NCBI GenBank assembly: GCA_963727845.1
Contig: CAVSHI010000006.1
Span: 496,001 to 560,000 of the forward strand
Source of the DNA: JBEKTW01 sp963727845
GTDB lineage: Bacteria > Bacteroidota > Ignavibacteria > UBA10030 > SZUA-254
Length of the DNA stretch: 64,000 bases
Direction of reading: 5' to 3'
Of this stretch, positions 8,421-15,851 are shown piece by piece. Made by a program: the position numbers and the translations under genes. Numbering within the stretch: the stretch's first letter is position 1; each line of letters begins with the position of its first letter. Under the pieces are notes generated by a model that worked only from the letters and a program-made list of their open reading frames with translations, ran no database searches and was not told where the DNA came from.

Positions 8421-8491
8421 TGCCGGGTCGTCTAATGGCAGGACAGCGGCCTTTGGAGCCGCCAGTGGTGGTTCGAATCCTCCCCCGGCAG
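8421..8491 (+). tRNA. tRNA-Gln, anticodon TTG
   Basis: The cloverleaf is complete. Acceptor TGCCGGG (8421-8427) pairs with CCCGGCA (8484-8490). D-stem GTCT/GGAC is 8430-8433 with 8441-8444. Anticodon stem GCGGC/GCCGC encloses loop CTTTGGA, giving anticodon TTG at 8453-8455. T-loop is TTCGAAT, with discriminator G8491. CCA is not encoded. The T-stem GGTGG/CCTCC has a central T-T mismatch (8469 and 8481), which either weakens the tRNA or is a base error. It lies inside the ribosomal protein operon between rplR and rpsE. Confidence 0.88.
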
Positions 8492-8576
8492 CAGCTTATT
8501 CGACAGAGCAAACCGGTGTCGGAAGCAAGTGTACAACAGACAAGCACTCACAATGACAGATTTGGAGCTTAGATAA

Positions 8577-9095
8577 TTGGCGAGAATCAGAACAAGCGAG
8601 TTGGAACTAAAGGATAAGCTGGTCTACATCAACCGTGTCGCGAAGGTCGTCAAGGGCGGCAAACGGTTCAGCTTTAGCGCCATTGTCGTGGTCGGCGACG
8701 GCCGCGGGCATGTGGGAGCCGGACTCGGCAAGGCGAACGAAGTCCAGGATGCCATCGCCAAGGGCGTCGACGATGCCAAAAAGAATGTCGTCAAAGTGAA
8801 CATCGTCAAGGGAACAATCCCTCACGAAATTGTCGCGAAGTTCAGGTCGTCAAGAGTTCTCCTGAAACCCGCATCTCCCGGAACGGGACTCATCGCCGGC
8901 GGCGGCGTTCGGGCAGTTCTGGAAATGGCAGGAGTGAAGGATGTCCTGACAAAATCCGTAGGGTCGACCAACCCGCACAACGTCGTGAAGGCGACGATGA
9001 CGGCGCTGCTGGCTCTTGCGGATGCCCGGACCGTGGCGGAACGCCGGGGTATTTCACTGCATGAATTGTTTGGAACTCAAGCGACTACGAATTGA
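8577..9095 (+). CDS. rpsE: 30S ribosomal protein S5
   Basis: A 172-residue S5 involved in decoding fidelity. Its double-stranded RNA-binding part includes LVYINRVAKVVKGGKRFSFSAIVVVGDG. The C-terminal domain includes GTGLIAGGGVRAVLEMAGVKDVLTKSVGS. The start is TTG at 8577, with GGAG at 8564-8567 placed 9 bases upstream. It is the first gene after the inserted tRNA-Gln. Confidence 0.97.
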   Translation: MARIRTSELELKDKLVYINRVAKVVKGGKRFSFSAIVVVGDGRGHVGAGLGKANEVQDAIAKGVDDAKKNVVKVNIVKGTIPHEIVAKFRSSRVLLKPASPGTGLIAGGGVRAVLEMAGVKDVLTKSVGSTNPHNVVKATMTALLALADARTVAERRGISLHELFGTQATTN

Positions 9096-9103
9096 TATCC
9101 GAT

Positions 9104-9295
9104 ATGTCAAAACAAATCCGAATAACGCAAGTTGTTAGCCAGCTGGATTGTCTGAAGAAACAAAAACTGACGATCAAAGCGCTGGGTCTTGGCCGGCCGA
9201 ATTACTCCGTTGTGAAAGGCGATTCGCCCCAGATCAGGGGTATGATTGAAAAAATAAAACATCTCGTTAAAGTCGAAGAATTAAAAGAAGGATAA
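9104..9295 (+). CDS. rpmD: 50S ribosomal protein L30
   Basis: A 63-residue L30 (SKQIRITQVVSQLDCLKKQKLTIKALGLGR, then MIEKIKHLVKVEEL). The ATG at 9104 is 8 bases after rpsE and matches the family start. The usual spc order rpsE-rpmD-rplO is kept. Confidence 0.95.
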   Translation: MSKQIRITQVVSQLDCLKKQKLTIKALGLGRPNYSVVKGDSPQIRGMIEKIKHLVKVEELKEG

Positions 9296-9334
9296 AACCG
9301 AAGAGTTCCTGCGGAACGACTCGGTCCAGACTCT

Positions 9335-9814
9335 ATGGCAAAATCATTTTTGAATAATCTCAAATTCGCGGAAGGTTCCCGCAAGCGCACGAAACGGATT
9401 GCGCGCGGCCAGGGCTCCGGCCATGGCGGAACCTCGACGCGCGGCCACAAGGGACAGCATTCACGTTCCGGGGCCAACTTCCGTCCGTGGTTCGAAGGCG
9501 GCCAGATGCCGTTGATACGCCGGGTTCCGAAATTTGGCTTCACGAGTCCGTTCAGGGTGGAATACCAGGTGGTCAACGTCAGCACGCTCGATGTTCTGGT
9601 CGCAAAAGGAAAACTACCGGGCGGGACTGTGAGTCCCGAGGTCCTGTTTGCGGCAGGCGCCGTGGCGAAAAGATCGGTTCTCGTTAAGATCCTGGGAAAT
9701 GGTGAGTTGAAGTCCAAACTGGACGTAAGCGCCCACGCGTTCAGCGCGTCGGCGAAGAAAAAGATTGAAGCAGCGGGCGGTACGACAAAAGTAGTACAAC
9801 GTGCAACAGCCTAA
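9335..9814 (+). CDS. rplO: 50S ribosomal protein L15
   Basis: A 159-residue L15, a late-assembly 50S protein. The glycine-rich basic N-terminal arm GSRKRTKRIARGQGSGHGGTSTRGHKGQ is distinctive and is followed by FEGGQMPLIRRVPKFGF. It lies 13 bases before secY. Confidence 0.97.
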   Translation: MAKSFLNNLKFAEGSRKRTKRIARGQGSGHGGTSTRGHKGQHSRSGANFRPWFEGGQMPLIRRVPKFGFTSPFRVEYQVVNVSTLDVLVAKGKLPGGTVSPEVLFAAGAVAKRSVLVKILGNGELKSKLDVSAHAFSASAKKKIEAAGGTTKVVQRATA

Positions 9815-9827
9815 TCGATTATAAGGA

Positions 9828-11165
9828 ATGGCCAAACTTAGCGAAAGTTTTCGAAACATATTCAAGATTCAAGAACTTCGTCAGCGCATCCTTTTCACCG
9901 CTGCATTGCTGATCGTCGTGCGATTCGGGTCGCATGTCACGCTGCCCGGCATCGACGCAAAAATTTTGGAGCAAGCTGTCCGCTCGCAGGCCTCCAACAC
10001 GTTATTTGGTTTGTACGACCTGTTTGTCGGAGGGGCATTCAGCAATGCGGCTATCTTCGCCCTGGGCATCATGCCCTACATCAGCGCTTCCATCATCATC
10101 CAGCTCCTCGGCGCGGTCATTCCGTATTTCCAGAAGCTCACGAAAGAAGGAGAGGAAGGGCGGAAGAAAATCAACCAGCTGACGCGCTACGGCACCGTGC
10201 TCATTTCCATGCTTCAGGCATGGGGTGTCAGCGTCAAACTCGCGAGCATGACGGCGGCAGGCGTTCCCATCATTTCCCCCCAGGTGTCGAGTTTCCTGTT
10301 CCATTTTGCAACGATGATCATACTGACGGCCGGAACGATCTTCATCATGTGGCTGGGCGAGCAGATCACCGAACGGGGCATAGGGAACGGTATCTCTCTC
10401 ATTATTTTCATCGGTATCATCGCGAGGTTCCCGCATGCCGTCCTCGATGAATATCAGCTGGTAAGCTCCGGCGCCCGGGGGATTATCATCGAGTTGATCA
10501 TTATCGGACTGATGGTTGTTATCGTCGCCGGCATTGTTCTGGTGACCCAGGCCACGCGCCGCATTCCGGTTCAGTACGCGAAGCGGGTCGTGGGACGGAA
10601 AGTCTACGGCGGTGTCACGCAGTATATTCCGATGCGGGTCAACACGGCGGGCGTCATGCCGATCATTTTTGCGCAGTCAATCATGTTCATCCCGAACACG
10701 ATCCTGACGTTCTTCCCCGACAGTGAATTCATGCAGAGCATTGCGCATTATTTCGATTATACGTCGGTGACGTACTCGTTCGCATACGGATTGATGATTA
10801 TCTTCTTCACGTACTTTTACACTGCGGTGGCGTTCAATCCGAAGGATGTCGCCGAGACAATGCAGAAACAGGGCGGGTTCATCCCCGGCATTCGCCCCGG
10901 AAAGAACACTTCTGATTTTATCGACAATGTTCTGACGAAAATTACGCTGCCCGGTTCGATCTTTCTCGCTATCGTTGCCATCCTGCCGGCATTTATGGTC
11001 AGAATGGGCGTTACCTCCAACTTCGCCAGTTTCTTCGGCGGCACGAGTCTCTTGATCGTCGTGGGCGTCGGGCTTGACACTCTTCAACAGATCGAGTCGC
11101 ATTTGCTGATGCGTCACTACGACGGATTCATGAAGAGCGGGAAAATTAAAGGCAGAAGATTCTAG
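9828..11165 (+). CDS. secY: Preprotein translocase subunit SecY
   Basis: A 445-residue multi-span inner-membrane protein, the channel of the Sec translocon. Recognisable parts are RIPVQYAKRVVG, MRVNTAGVMPIIFAQSI and GFIPGIRPGKNTSDFI. About ten membrane segments are visible. The Sec channel would export the signal-peptide proteins seen later in the window. It lies between rplO and map, as in many Bacteroidetes-group genomes. Confidence 0.98.
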   Translation: MAKLSESFRNIFKIQELRQRILFTAALLIVVRFGSHVTLPGIDAKILEQAVRSQASNTLFGLYDLFVGGAFSNAAIFALGIMPYISASIIIQLLGAVIPYFQKLTKEGEEGRKKINQLTRYGTVLISMLQAWGVSVKLASMTAAGVPIISPQVSSFLFHFATMIILTAGTIFIMWLGEQITERGIGNGISLIIFIGIIARFPHAVLDEYQLVSSGARGIIIELIIIGLMVVIVAGIVLVTQATRRIPVQYAKRVVGRKVYGGVTQYIPMRVNTAGVMPIIFAQSIMFIPNTILTFFPDSEFMQSIAHYFDYTSVTYSFAYGLMIIFFTYFYTAVAFNPKDVAETMQKQGGFIPGIRPGKNTSDFIDNVLTKITLPGSIFLAIVAILPAFMVRMGVTSNFASFFGGTSLLIVVGVGLDTLQQIESHLLMRHYDGFMKSGKIKGRRF

Positions 11166-11187
11166 TCGGGATGATGAAGAGCCTTCC

Positions 11188-11952
11188 TTGGGAAAGGAAA
11201 TAATAAAATCGTCTCACGAAATCGGATTGATGCGAGAAAGCTGCCGGATTGTGGCGGAGGTATTGCGATTGCTGAAGGGGGCTCTGCGACCGGGTGTCAC
11301 GACAAGAGAATTGGACAAGCTTGCCGAGGAGTTCATCCTGATGCAAGGAGCTGAACCTGCGTTCAAAGGTTATGGTTTCGACAAGAACAATCTGTACCCG
11401 GCAAGCGTATGCATATCGGTCGACGATGAGGTTGTGCACGGCATCCCCGGTGCCCGTACTCTTCGAGAAGGCGAAATCGTCTCCGTTGACGTGGGAGTTC
11501 GGAAAAATGGATTTTATGGCGACGGCGCCTGGACTTTCGCCGTGGGTAGAGTTACCGAAGAAAAGCTCAGGCTCATGAGGGTTACGGAAGAATCGCTCCA
11601 CAAGGGAATCGAGCAGGCGTGCGCCGGAAAGCACGTCCGCGATATTTCTGCGGCGGTCCAGCAGCATGTGGAAAGCGCGGGCTTTTCGGTGGTCAGGGAC
11701 CTGGTGGGGCACGGCGTCGGCAAAAACCTGCACGAAGAACCGCCGATCCCGAATTTTGTGGATTCAACGGCGAGCCCGAAGCTGAAGAGCGGCATGACGA
11801 TAGCGATTGAACCGATGGTGAATGCAGGAACGTTTCGCGTTCGCGTCGATGCTGACGGCTGGACGGTACGAACGAACGATGGACAACCGTCGGCGCACTT
11901 CGAGCACACGGTGCTGGTCACGGAAAACGCACCGGAAATTCTCACACGATAG
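11188..11952 (+). CDS. map: Type I methionine aminopeptidase
   Basis: A 254-residue enzyme that removes the initiator methionine from new proteins. The five metal ligands are in place: aspartates in SVDVGVRKNG and FYGDGAW, the histidine in GHGVGKNLHEEPPIPN, and glutamates in AIEPMV and HFEHTVLVT. The start is TTG at 11188; the nearby ATG codons (11171, 11174) are out of frame. infA follows after 8 bases. Confidence 0.97.
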   Translation: MGKEIIKSSHEIGLMRESCRIVAEVLRLLKGALRPGVTTRELDKLAEEFILMQGAEPAFKGYGFDKNNLYPASVCISVDDEVVHGIPGARTLREGEIVSVDVGVRKNGFYGDGAWTFAVGRVTEEKLRLMRVTEESLHKGIEQACAGKHVRDISAAVQQHVESAGFSVVRDLVGHGVGKNLHEEPPIPNFVDSTASPKLKSGMTIAIEPMVNAGTFRVRVDADGWTVRTNDGQPSAHFEHTVLVTENAPEILTR

Positions 11953-11960
11953 CGGGCGGC

Positions 11961-12179
11961 ATGGCGAAGCAAGGACCGATCACGATGGACGGCATCATTA
12001 CGGACACATTGCCGAACGCGATGTTCCGGGTGAAGCTCAATAATGGTCATGAAGTGCTTGCGGTGATCTCCGGAAAAATGAGAATGAATTATATCAAGAT
12101 TTTGGTGGGCGACAGGGTCACCATTGAAATGTCGCCGTATGATCTAAGTAAAGGTCGCATCACGTACCGGTACAAGTAA
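11961..12179 (+). CDS. infA: Translation initiation factor IF-1
   Basis: A 72-residue S1-like OB-fold protein that occupies the 30S A site during initiation (GIITDTLPNAMFRVKLNNGHEVLAVISGKMRMNYIKI, ending SPYDLSKGRITYRYK). Full length for the family and 8 bases before rpmJ. Confidence 0.98.
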   Translation: MAKQGPITMDGIITDTLPNAMFRVKLNNGHEVLAVISGKMRMNYIKILVGDRVTIEMSPYDLSKGRITYRYK

Positions 12180-12187
12180 GGAAACCT

Positions 12188-12301
12188 ATGAAAGTTCGCT
12201 CATCTGTAAAGCGTATTTGTGATAATTGTAAGATTATCCGTCGCAAGGGTGTCGTGCGGGTCATTTGCAAAAACCCGAAGCATCGTCAGCGTCAGGGATA
12301 A
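12188..12301 (+). CDS. rpmJ: 50S ribosomal protein L36
   Basis: A 37-residue protein reading MKVRSSVKRICDNCKIIRRK and ending KNPKHRQRQG. It is the zinc-binding form of L36, with ligands in CDNC and in the CKNPKH segment. It fits exactly between infA and rpsM, the normal location. Confidence 0.97.
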   Translation: MKVRSSVKRICDNCKIIRRKGVVRVICKNPKHRQRQG

Positions 12302-12341
12302 GGACATCCACTTCTAAAGGATCGAAGAAAGGAAACATGCA

Positions 12342-12725
12342 GTGGCTCGTATTGCAGGCGTAGATTTACCGAAACAGAAGAGAGCTGAGATCGGTTTGAC
12401 CTACATTCTCGGACTGGGAAGAACCAGCGCCAAGAAGATTCTCACTCAGGCCGGAATCGATTGGGGAAAGCACATTGGCGATCTCACGGACGAAGAGGTC
12501 TCGAAGATCCGCGCAATCATCACCAGCGATTACAAAGTGGAGGGAGCTCTTCGAAGTGAAGTCCAGATGAACCTCAAGAGGTTGATGGACATCAACTGTT
12601 ATCGGGGATTGCGGCACCGCAAGGGCCTGCCGGTTCGCGGACAGCGAACACGAACCAACGCCCGGACGCGCAAAGGAAAGCGCAAGACAGTTGCCGGAAA
12701 GAAGAAAGCAATCGCGAAGAAGTAA
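12342..12725 (+). CDS. rpsM: 30S ribosomal protein S13
   Basis: A 127-residue S13 (ARIAGVDLPKQKRAEIGLTYI, ending in a basic GLPVRGQRTRTNARTRKG tail). It sits in the 30S head and touches tRNA and bridge B1. The start is GTG at 12342, with AAAGGAAA upstream. Followed by rpsK after 15 bases. Confidence 0.97.
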   Translation: MARIAGVDLPKQKRAEIGLTYILGLGRTSAKKILTQAGIDWGKHIGDLTDEEVSKIRAIITSDYKVEGALRSEVQMNLKRLMDINCYRGLRHRKGLPVRGQRTRTNARTRKGKRKTVAGKKKAIAKK

Positions 12726-12740
12726 TATTCGGAGACCATA

Positions 12741-13154
12741 ATGGGAAAACAAGCAGCAGGAACGCCCGCAGCAGCGGCAACGGTAAAAAAGAAAAAGAAG
12801 ATTCACATTGAGCTGACGGGAAAAGCGTACATCAAAGCGACGTTCAACAACGTGATCGTCACGATCACGAACGTTTATGGAAATGTCATCAGCTGGTCGT
12901 CGGCCGGACGGAATGCGTTCAAGGGTTCCCGGAAGAATACGCCCTATGCCGCCCAGGTGACAGCCGAGGCTGCGGCGAAGGAAGCGTACGACCTCGGATT
13001 GCGGAAGGTGGATGTGTTCGTCAGAGGTCCGGGATCCGGACGCGAGGCGGGCGTTCGCTCACTCCAAACCGTCGGGCTGGAAATTCTGAGCATCCGCAAC
13101 GTCACCCCGATTCCTCACAACGGGTGCCGGCCTCCCAAACGCCGTCGCGTCTAA
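12741..13154 (+). CDS. rpsK: 30S ribosomal protein S11
   Basis: A 137-residue S11 of the 30S platform. The core contains KATFNNVIVTITNVYGNVISWSSAG and ends RNVTPIPHNGCRPPKRRRV. An Ala/Lys-rich N-terminal arm of about 20 residues precedes the core. Confidence 0.98.
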   Translation: MGKQAAGTPAAAATVKKKKKIHIELTGKAYIKATFNNVIVTITNVYGNVISWSSAGRNAFKGSRKNTPYAAQVTAEAAAKEAYDLGLRKVDVFVRGPGSGREAGVRSLQTVGLEILSIRNVTPIPHNGCRPPKRRRV

Positions 13155-13198
13155 CAACGGTGGGTCGACACTGTAATATTCATTAACTCAAGGATTGT

Positions 13199-13828
13199 AT
13201 GGGAAGATATATCGAACCAAGTTGCAGACTGTGCCGGCGTGAACGGCAGAAACTTTTTCTCAAGGGAACAAAGTGCTTTACCGAAAAATGCCCCGTGGAG
13301 CGGAGAGGGTATCCTCCGGGCCAGCACGGCCAGAGCCGGAGACAGAAGATTTCTGAATACGGCGTTCAGCTCCGCGAGAAACAGAAGATTCGAAGAATGT
13401 ACGGCCTGATGGAAAATCAATTCCGGAACTATTTTGAGGAAGCTCTTCACCAGACCGGCCGCACGGGCGAAAGTCTGCTGAAATTGCTCGAAAGCCGCCT
13501 CGATAATGTCGTGTACCGGCTGGGACTCGCGCCCTCCCGGAAAGCCGCGCGTCAGCTTGTCACCCACGGCCATTTGATGGTCAACAATCGTGTCGTGAAT
13601 GCACCGTCGTACCTCCTGAAGCCGGGCGACGCGATTCAGGTATGCGAAAAAAGCAAGAAGTTTGAAGTCATCCACTCGTCGATGAAACGCATCAAGGATA
13701 ACATGCTGCCTCCCTGGCTGAACCTTGACAAGGCTTCGATGGTGGGAACGTTTTTAAATGTGCCGGAGCGGGCTGATATACCGCTCAACGCGAACGAGCA
13801 GCTTGTCGTTGAGCTCTATTCAAAGTAA
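13199..13828 (+). CDS. rpsD: 30S ribosomal protein S4, zinc-binding form
   Basis: A 209-residue S4, a primary 16S-binding protein. Cysteines 9, 12, 26 and 31 form the N-terminal zinc site found in one S4 subgroup. The S4 RNA-binding domain (LDNVVYRLGLAPSRKAARQLVTHGHLMVNNR) follows. It lies in the alpha operon before rpoA; S4 regulates that operon in enterobacteria, but no such site was recognised here. Confidence 0.97.
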   Translation: MGRYIEPSCRLCRRERQKLFLKGTKCFTEKCPVERRGYPPGQHGQSRRQKISEYGVQLREKQKIRRMYGLMENQFRNYFEEALHQTGRTGESLLKLLESRLDNVVYRLGLAPSRKAARQLVTHGHLMVNNRVVNAPSYLLKPGDAIQVCEKSKKFEVIHSSMKRIKDNMLPPWLNLDKASMVGTFLNVPERADIPLNANEQLVVELYSK

Positions 13829-13861
13829 CAATTGTTGGATCAATTTGGGAAAAGGCAAGAT

Positions 13862-14851
13862 ATGGTAACACCAAATATTCAGATGCCGGAGAAGATTCAA
13901 CTGGACGAAGCGAGTTATACGGATACGTTCGGCCGTTTTGTACTGCAGCCGCTGGAAAAAGGATTTGCCGTCACGATCGGCAACGTTTTCCGGCGCGTGC
14001 TCCTGTCTTCACTGTCCGGAGTTGCAATCAGCGCGATCCGGATCGAGAGCGTCCTGCACGAGTTTTCAACGATCCCCGGCGTTGTGGAAGATGTGGCAGA
14101 GCTCATTCTGAACCTCAAGGGCGTCCGGATGAAACTTGTCAATAAGAAGGTGGGAAAGGTTGAGATCTCGCTAAAAGGACCCAGGGAATTCACGGCCGCC
14201 GACATCCAGAAGGCAAATCCCGAAATAGAGATTCTTAATCCCGGGCTTCACCTGGCCACCTTGAACGGCGGCGCGGAACTGGAAGTGGAACTCTACATCG
14301 GCCGTGGAAAAGGATACGTCCCGTCGGAAGAGAATAAGAAATCCGACTATCCGGTCGGTACCATCGCGATTGACTCAATTTATACGCCCATCAGAAACGT
14401 TCGGTACTTCGTCGAACAGACAAGGGTCGGCCAGCAAACGGACTACGAAAAGCTGATCCTGGAGGTTGAAACGGACGGCTCGGTGGCGCCCGACAACGCG
14501 TTGGCGGAATCGGCAAAGATCCTCGACAACCACGTGCAGTTGTTCCTGAAGTTCAACGTGGAAGGCGAGTCGACGGAAGAGATGAAGGAGAAAGACTCCG
14601 AGTTTGCCCGTGTCCGGAAGGTTCTCCAGATGAGCATCGAGGACCTGGAGCTTTCGGTGCGGTCGCACAATTGCTTGCGCGCCGCGAATATCAAAACGCT
14701 CGCGGACCTCGTCAGGAAAGAGGAGCCCGAGCTTCTGAAATTCCGCAACTTCGGACGGAAGTCCCTTTCCGAGCTCACCGAGATCATCGAAGGGTTCGGG
14801 TTGAGCTTCGGCATGGACGTTGACAAGTATCTCAAAGACAGTACGAACTAG
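13862..14851 (+). CDS. rpoA: DNA-directed RNA polymerase alpha subunit
   Basis: A 329-residue subunit. The N-terminal dimerisation domain includes PLEKGFAVTIGNVFRRVLLSSLSG. The C-terminal promoter-contact domain includes LSVRSHNCLRAANIKTLADLV and FRNFGRKSLSELTEII. The ATG at 13862 is chosen because AAAAGG stands 6 bases upstream; the frame is also open from a TTG at 13832, which would add 10 residues. Confidence 0.97.
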   Translation: MVTPNIQMPEKIQLDEASYTDTFGRFVLQPLEKGFAVTIGNVFRRVLLSSLSGVAISAIRIESVLHEFSTIPGVVEDVAELILNLKGVRMKLVNKKVGKVEISLKGPREFTAADIQKANPEIEILNPGLHLATLNGGAELEVELYIGRGKGYVPSEENKKSDYPVGTIAIDSIYTPIRNVRYFVEQTRVGQQTDYEKLILEVETDGSVAPDNALAESAKILDNHVQLFLKFNVEGESTEEMKEKDSEFARVRKVLQMSIEDLELSVRSHNCLRAANIKTLADLVRKEEPELLKFRNFGRKSLSELTEIIEGFGLSFGMDVDKYLKDSTN

Positions 14852-14894
14852 TCGACAAATAATAATTGAAACAGTATTAAGAGAAAATGACAGT

Positions 14895-15410
14895 ATGCGA
14901 CACCGCAAAGCAGGACGAAAACTTAAACGAACGGCAAGCCATCGCAAGGCGACATTGATCGCTCTTTCGACGGCTCTGCTGCGTCACAAGAAGATTCGCA
15001 CAACGCTCGCGAAAGCGAAAGAAACCCGGGTTGTCGTCGAACAGATTATTACCCGCGCCAAGAAGGCCGCGAGCGCGGAAGGTGACAAGAAGAACGTCCA
15101 TGCCCGCCGTGAGGTTGCCAGGTACATCAAGGACCGGGAAGTGATCAAGGAGCTCTTTACGGAGATCGCTCAGAAAGTTGCAAACAGGAACGGCGGGTAC
15201 ACGCGCGTGGTGAAATTAGGCCAGCGCCAGGGCGACGGCGCCGACGTTGCGGTTCTGGAGCTTGTGGATTTCAACACCGGTCAGGAAAAAGCTGCGCCGG
15301 CGGAGAAGAAAAAGAAGAAGGAAAAAACCGCCAGGGGCGCCAGGCAAGCGAAGGCAGCCAAAACGAAAGATGAAACGTTGCCTCCTGCCGTCGAAGAAAA
15401 GAGAATCTGA
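14895..15410 (+). CDS. rplQ: 50S ribosomal protein L17 with a long basic tail
   Basis: A 171-residue protein. The first 115 or so residues are L17 (MRHRKAGRKLKRTASHRKATL, later NGGYTRVVKLGQRQGDGADVAVLEL). The last 45 or so residues are an uninterrupted Lys/Ala/Glu-rich tail not found in short L17 proteins. It is the last gene of the operon, followed by a hairpin terminator. Confidence 0.96.
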   Translation: MRHRKAGRKLKRTASHRKATLIALSTALLRHKKIRTTLAKAKETRVVVEQIITRAKKAASAEGDKKNVHARREVARYIKDREVIKELFTEIAQKVANRNGGYTRVVKLGQRQGDGADVAVLELVDFNTGQEKAAPAEKKKKKEKTARGARQAKAAKTKDETLPPAVEEKRI

Positions 15411-15432
15411 GCGGTTCACACAGTTGTTCTTG

Positions 15433-15472
15433 ACTCCCCTCCCGGCTATGTCGGGCGGGGAGTTGTTGTTTA
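15433..15472 (+). terminator. Rho-independent terminator of the ribosomal operon
   Basis: ACTCCCCTCCCG (15433-15444) can pair with CGGGCGGGGAGT (15452-15463), with one mismatch and a short loop. A T-rich stretch (TGTTGTTT) follows. It lies 23 bases after the rplQ stop and probably ends the ribosomal operon transcript. Confidence 0.8.
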
Positions 15473-15851
15473 AGTCTTGCGGCTTCTTACCCTCACCCCA
15501 TTCGAGCCTTTCGAAAAGTGAGCAACCCGTCATTCCCGAATGTTTCTATCGGGATTCCCTGATCGTTCGCCCGATGTTCCAATGCAAATTCCGTATCTTC
15601 TCATCCGTGACGCGCAGTCGATTTTGCATTAACAACTCTGAGAAAGGCCGGAAATCCGACTGCCTCCTTCTGTCGAAAATGGCTACTAATCAGAACTGAT
15701 CACCGGCACGATTATTGCTGTGTTCTCGCCAGGAAGTATTGCGAACCTTCGATCGGATGGCTGGAGTTTGCACGATGTGGTTGCGTGCAAGGACGGGGTT
15801 TCGGGTGTGTTTCAAACGGCAGTGAGGACTTAATTTTGGAAGGGGCTGTCT
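15473..15851. other. Intergenic stretch without a clear gene
   Basis: Between the ribosomal terminator and the first secreted-protein gene I find no convincing coding frame. There is an imperfect palindrome around TTCCCGAATGTTTCTATCGGGA (15535-15556), a style of dispersed repeat; CCCGAATG-type wording is not repeated in coding parts. A strong ribosome site GGAAGGGG (15838-15845) precedes the ATG at 15852. Confidence 0.5.

Noticed and set aside
8284..8556. Frame across the tRNA-Gln gene
   Set aside because: It overlaps rplR and the tRNA and is explained by them.
15473..15851. Gene in the gap after the ribosomal terminator
   Set aside because: The longest frame there overlaps rplQ in another frame and contains a repeat; no ribosome site or family match.
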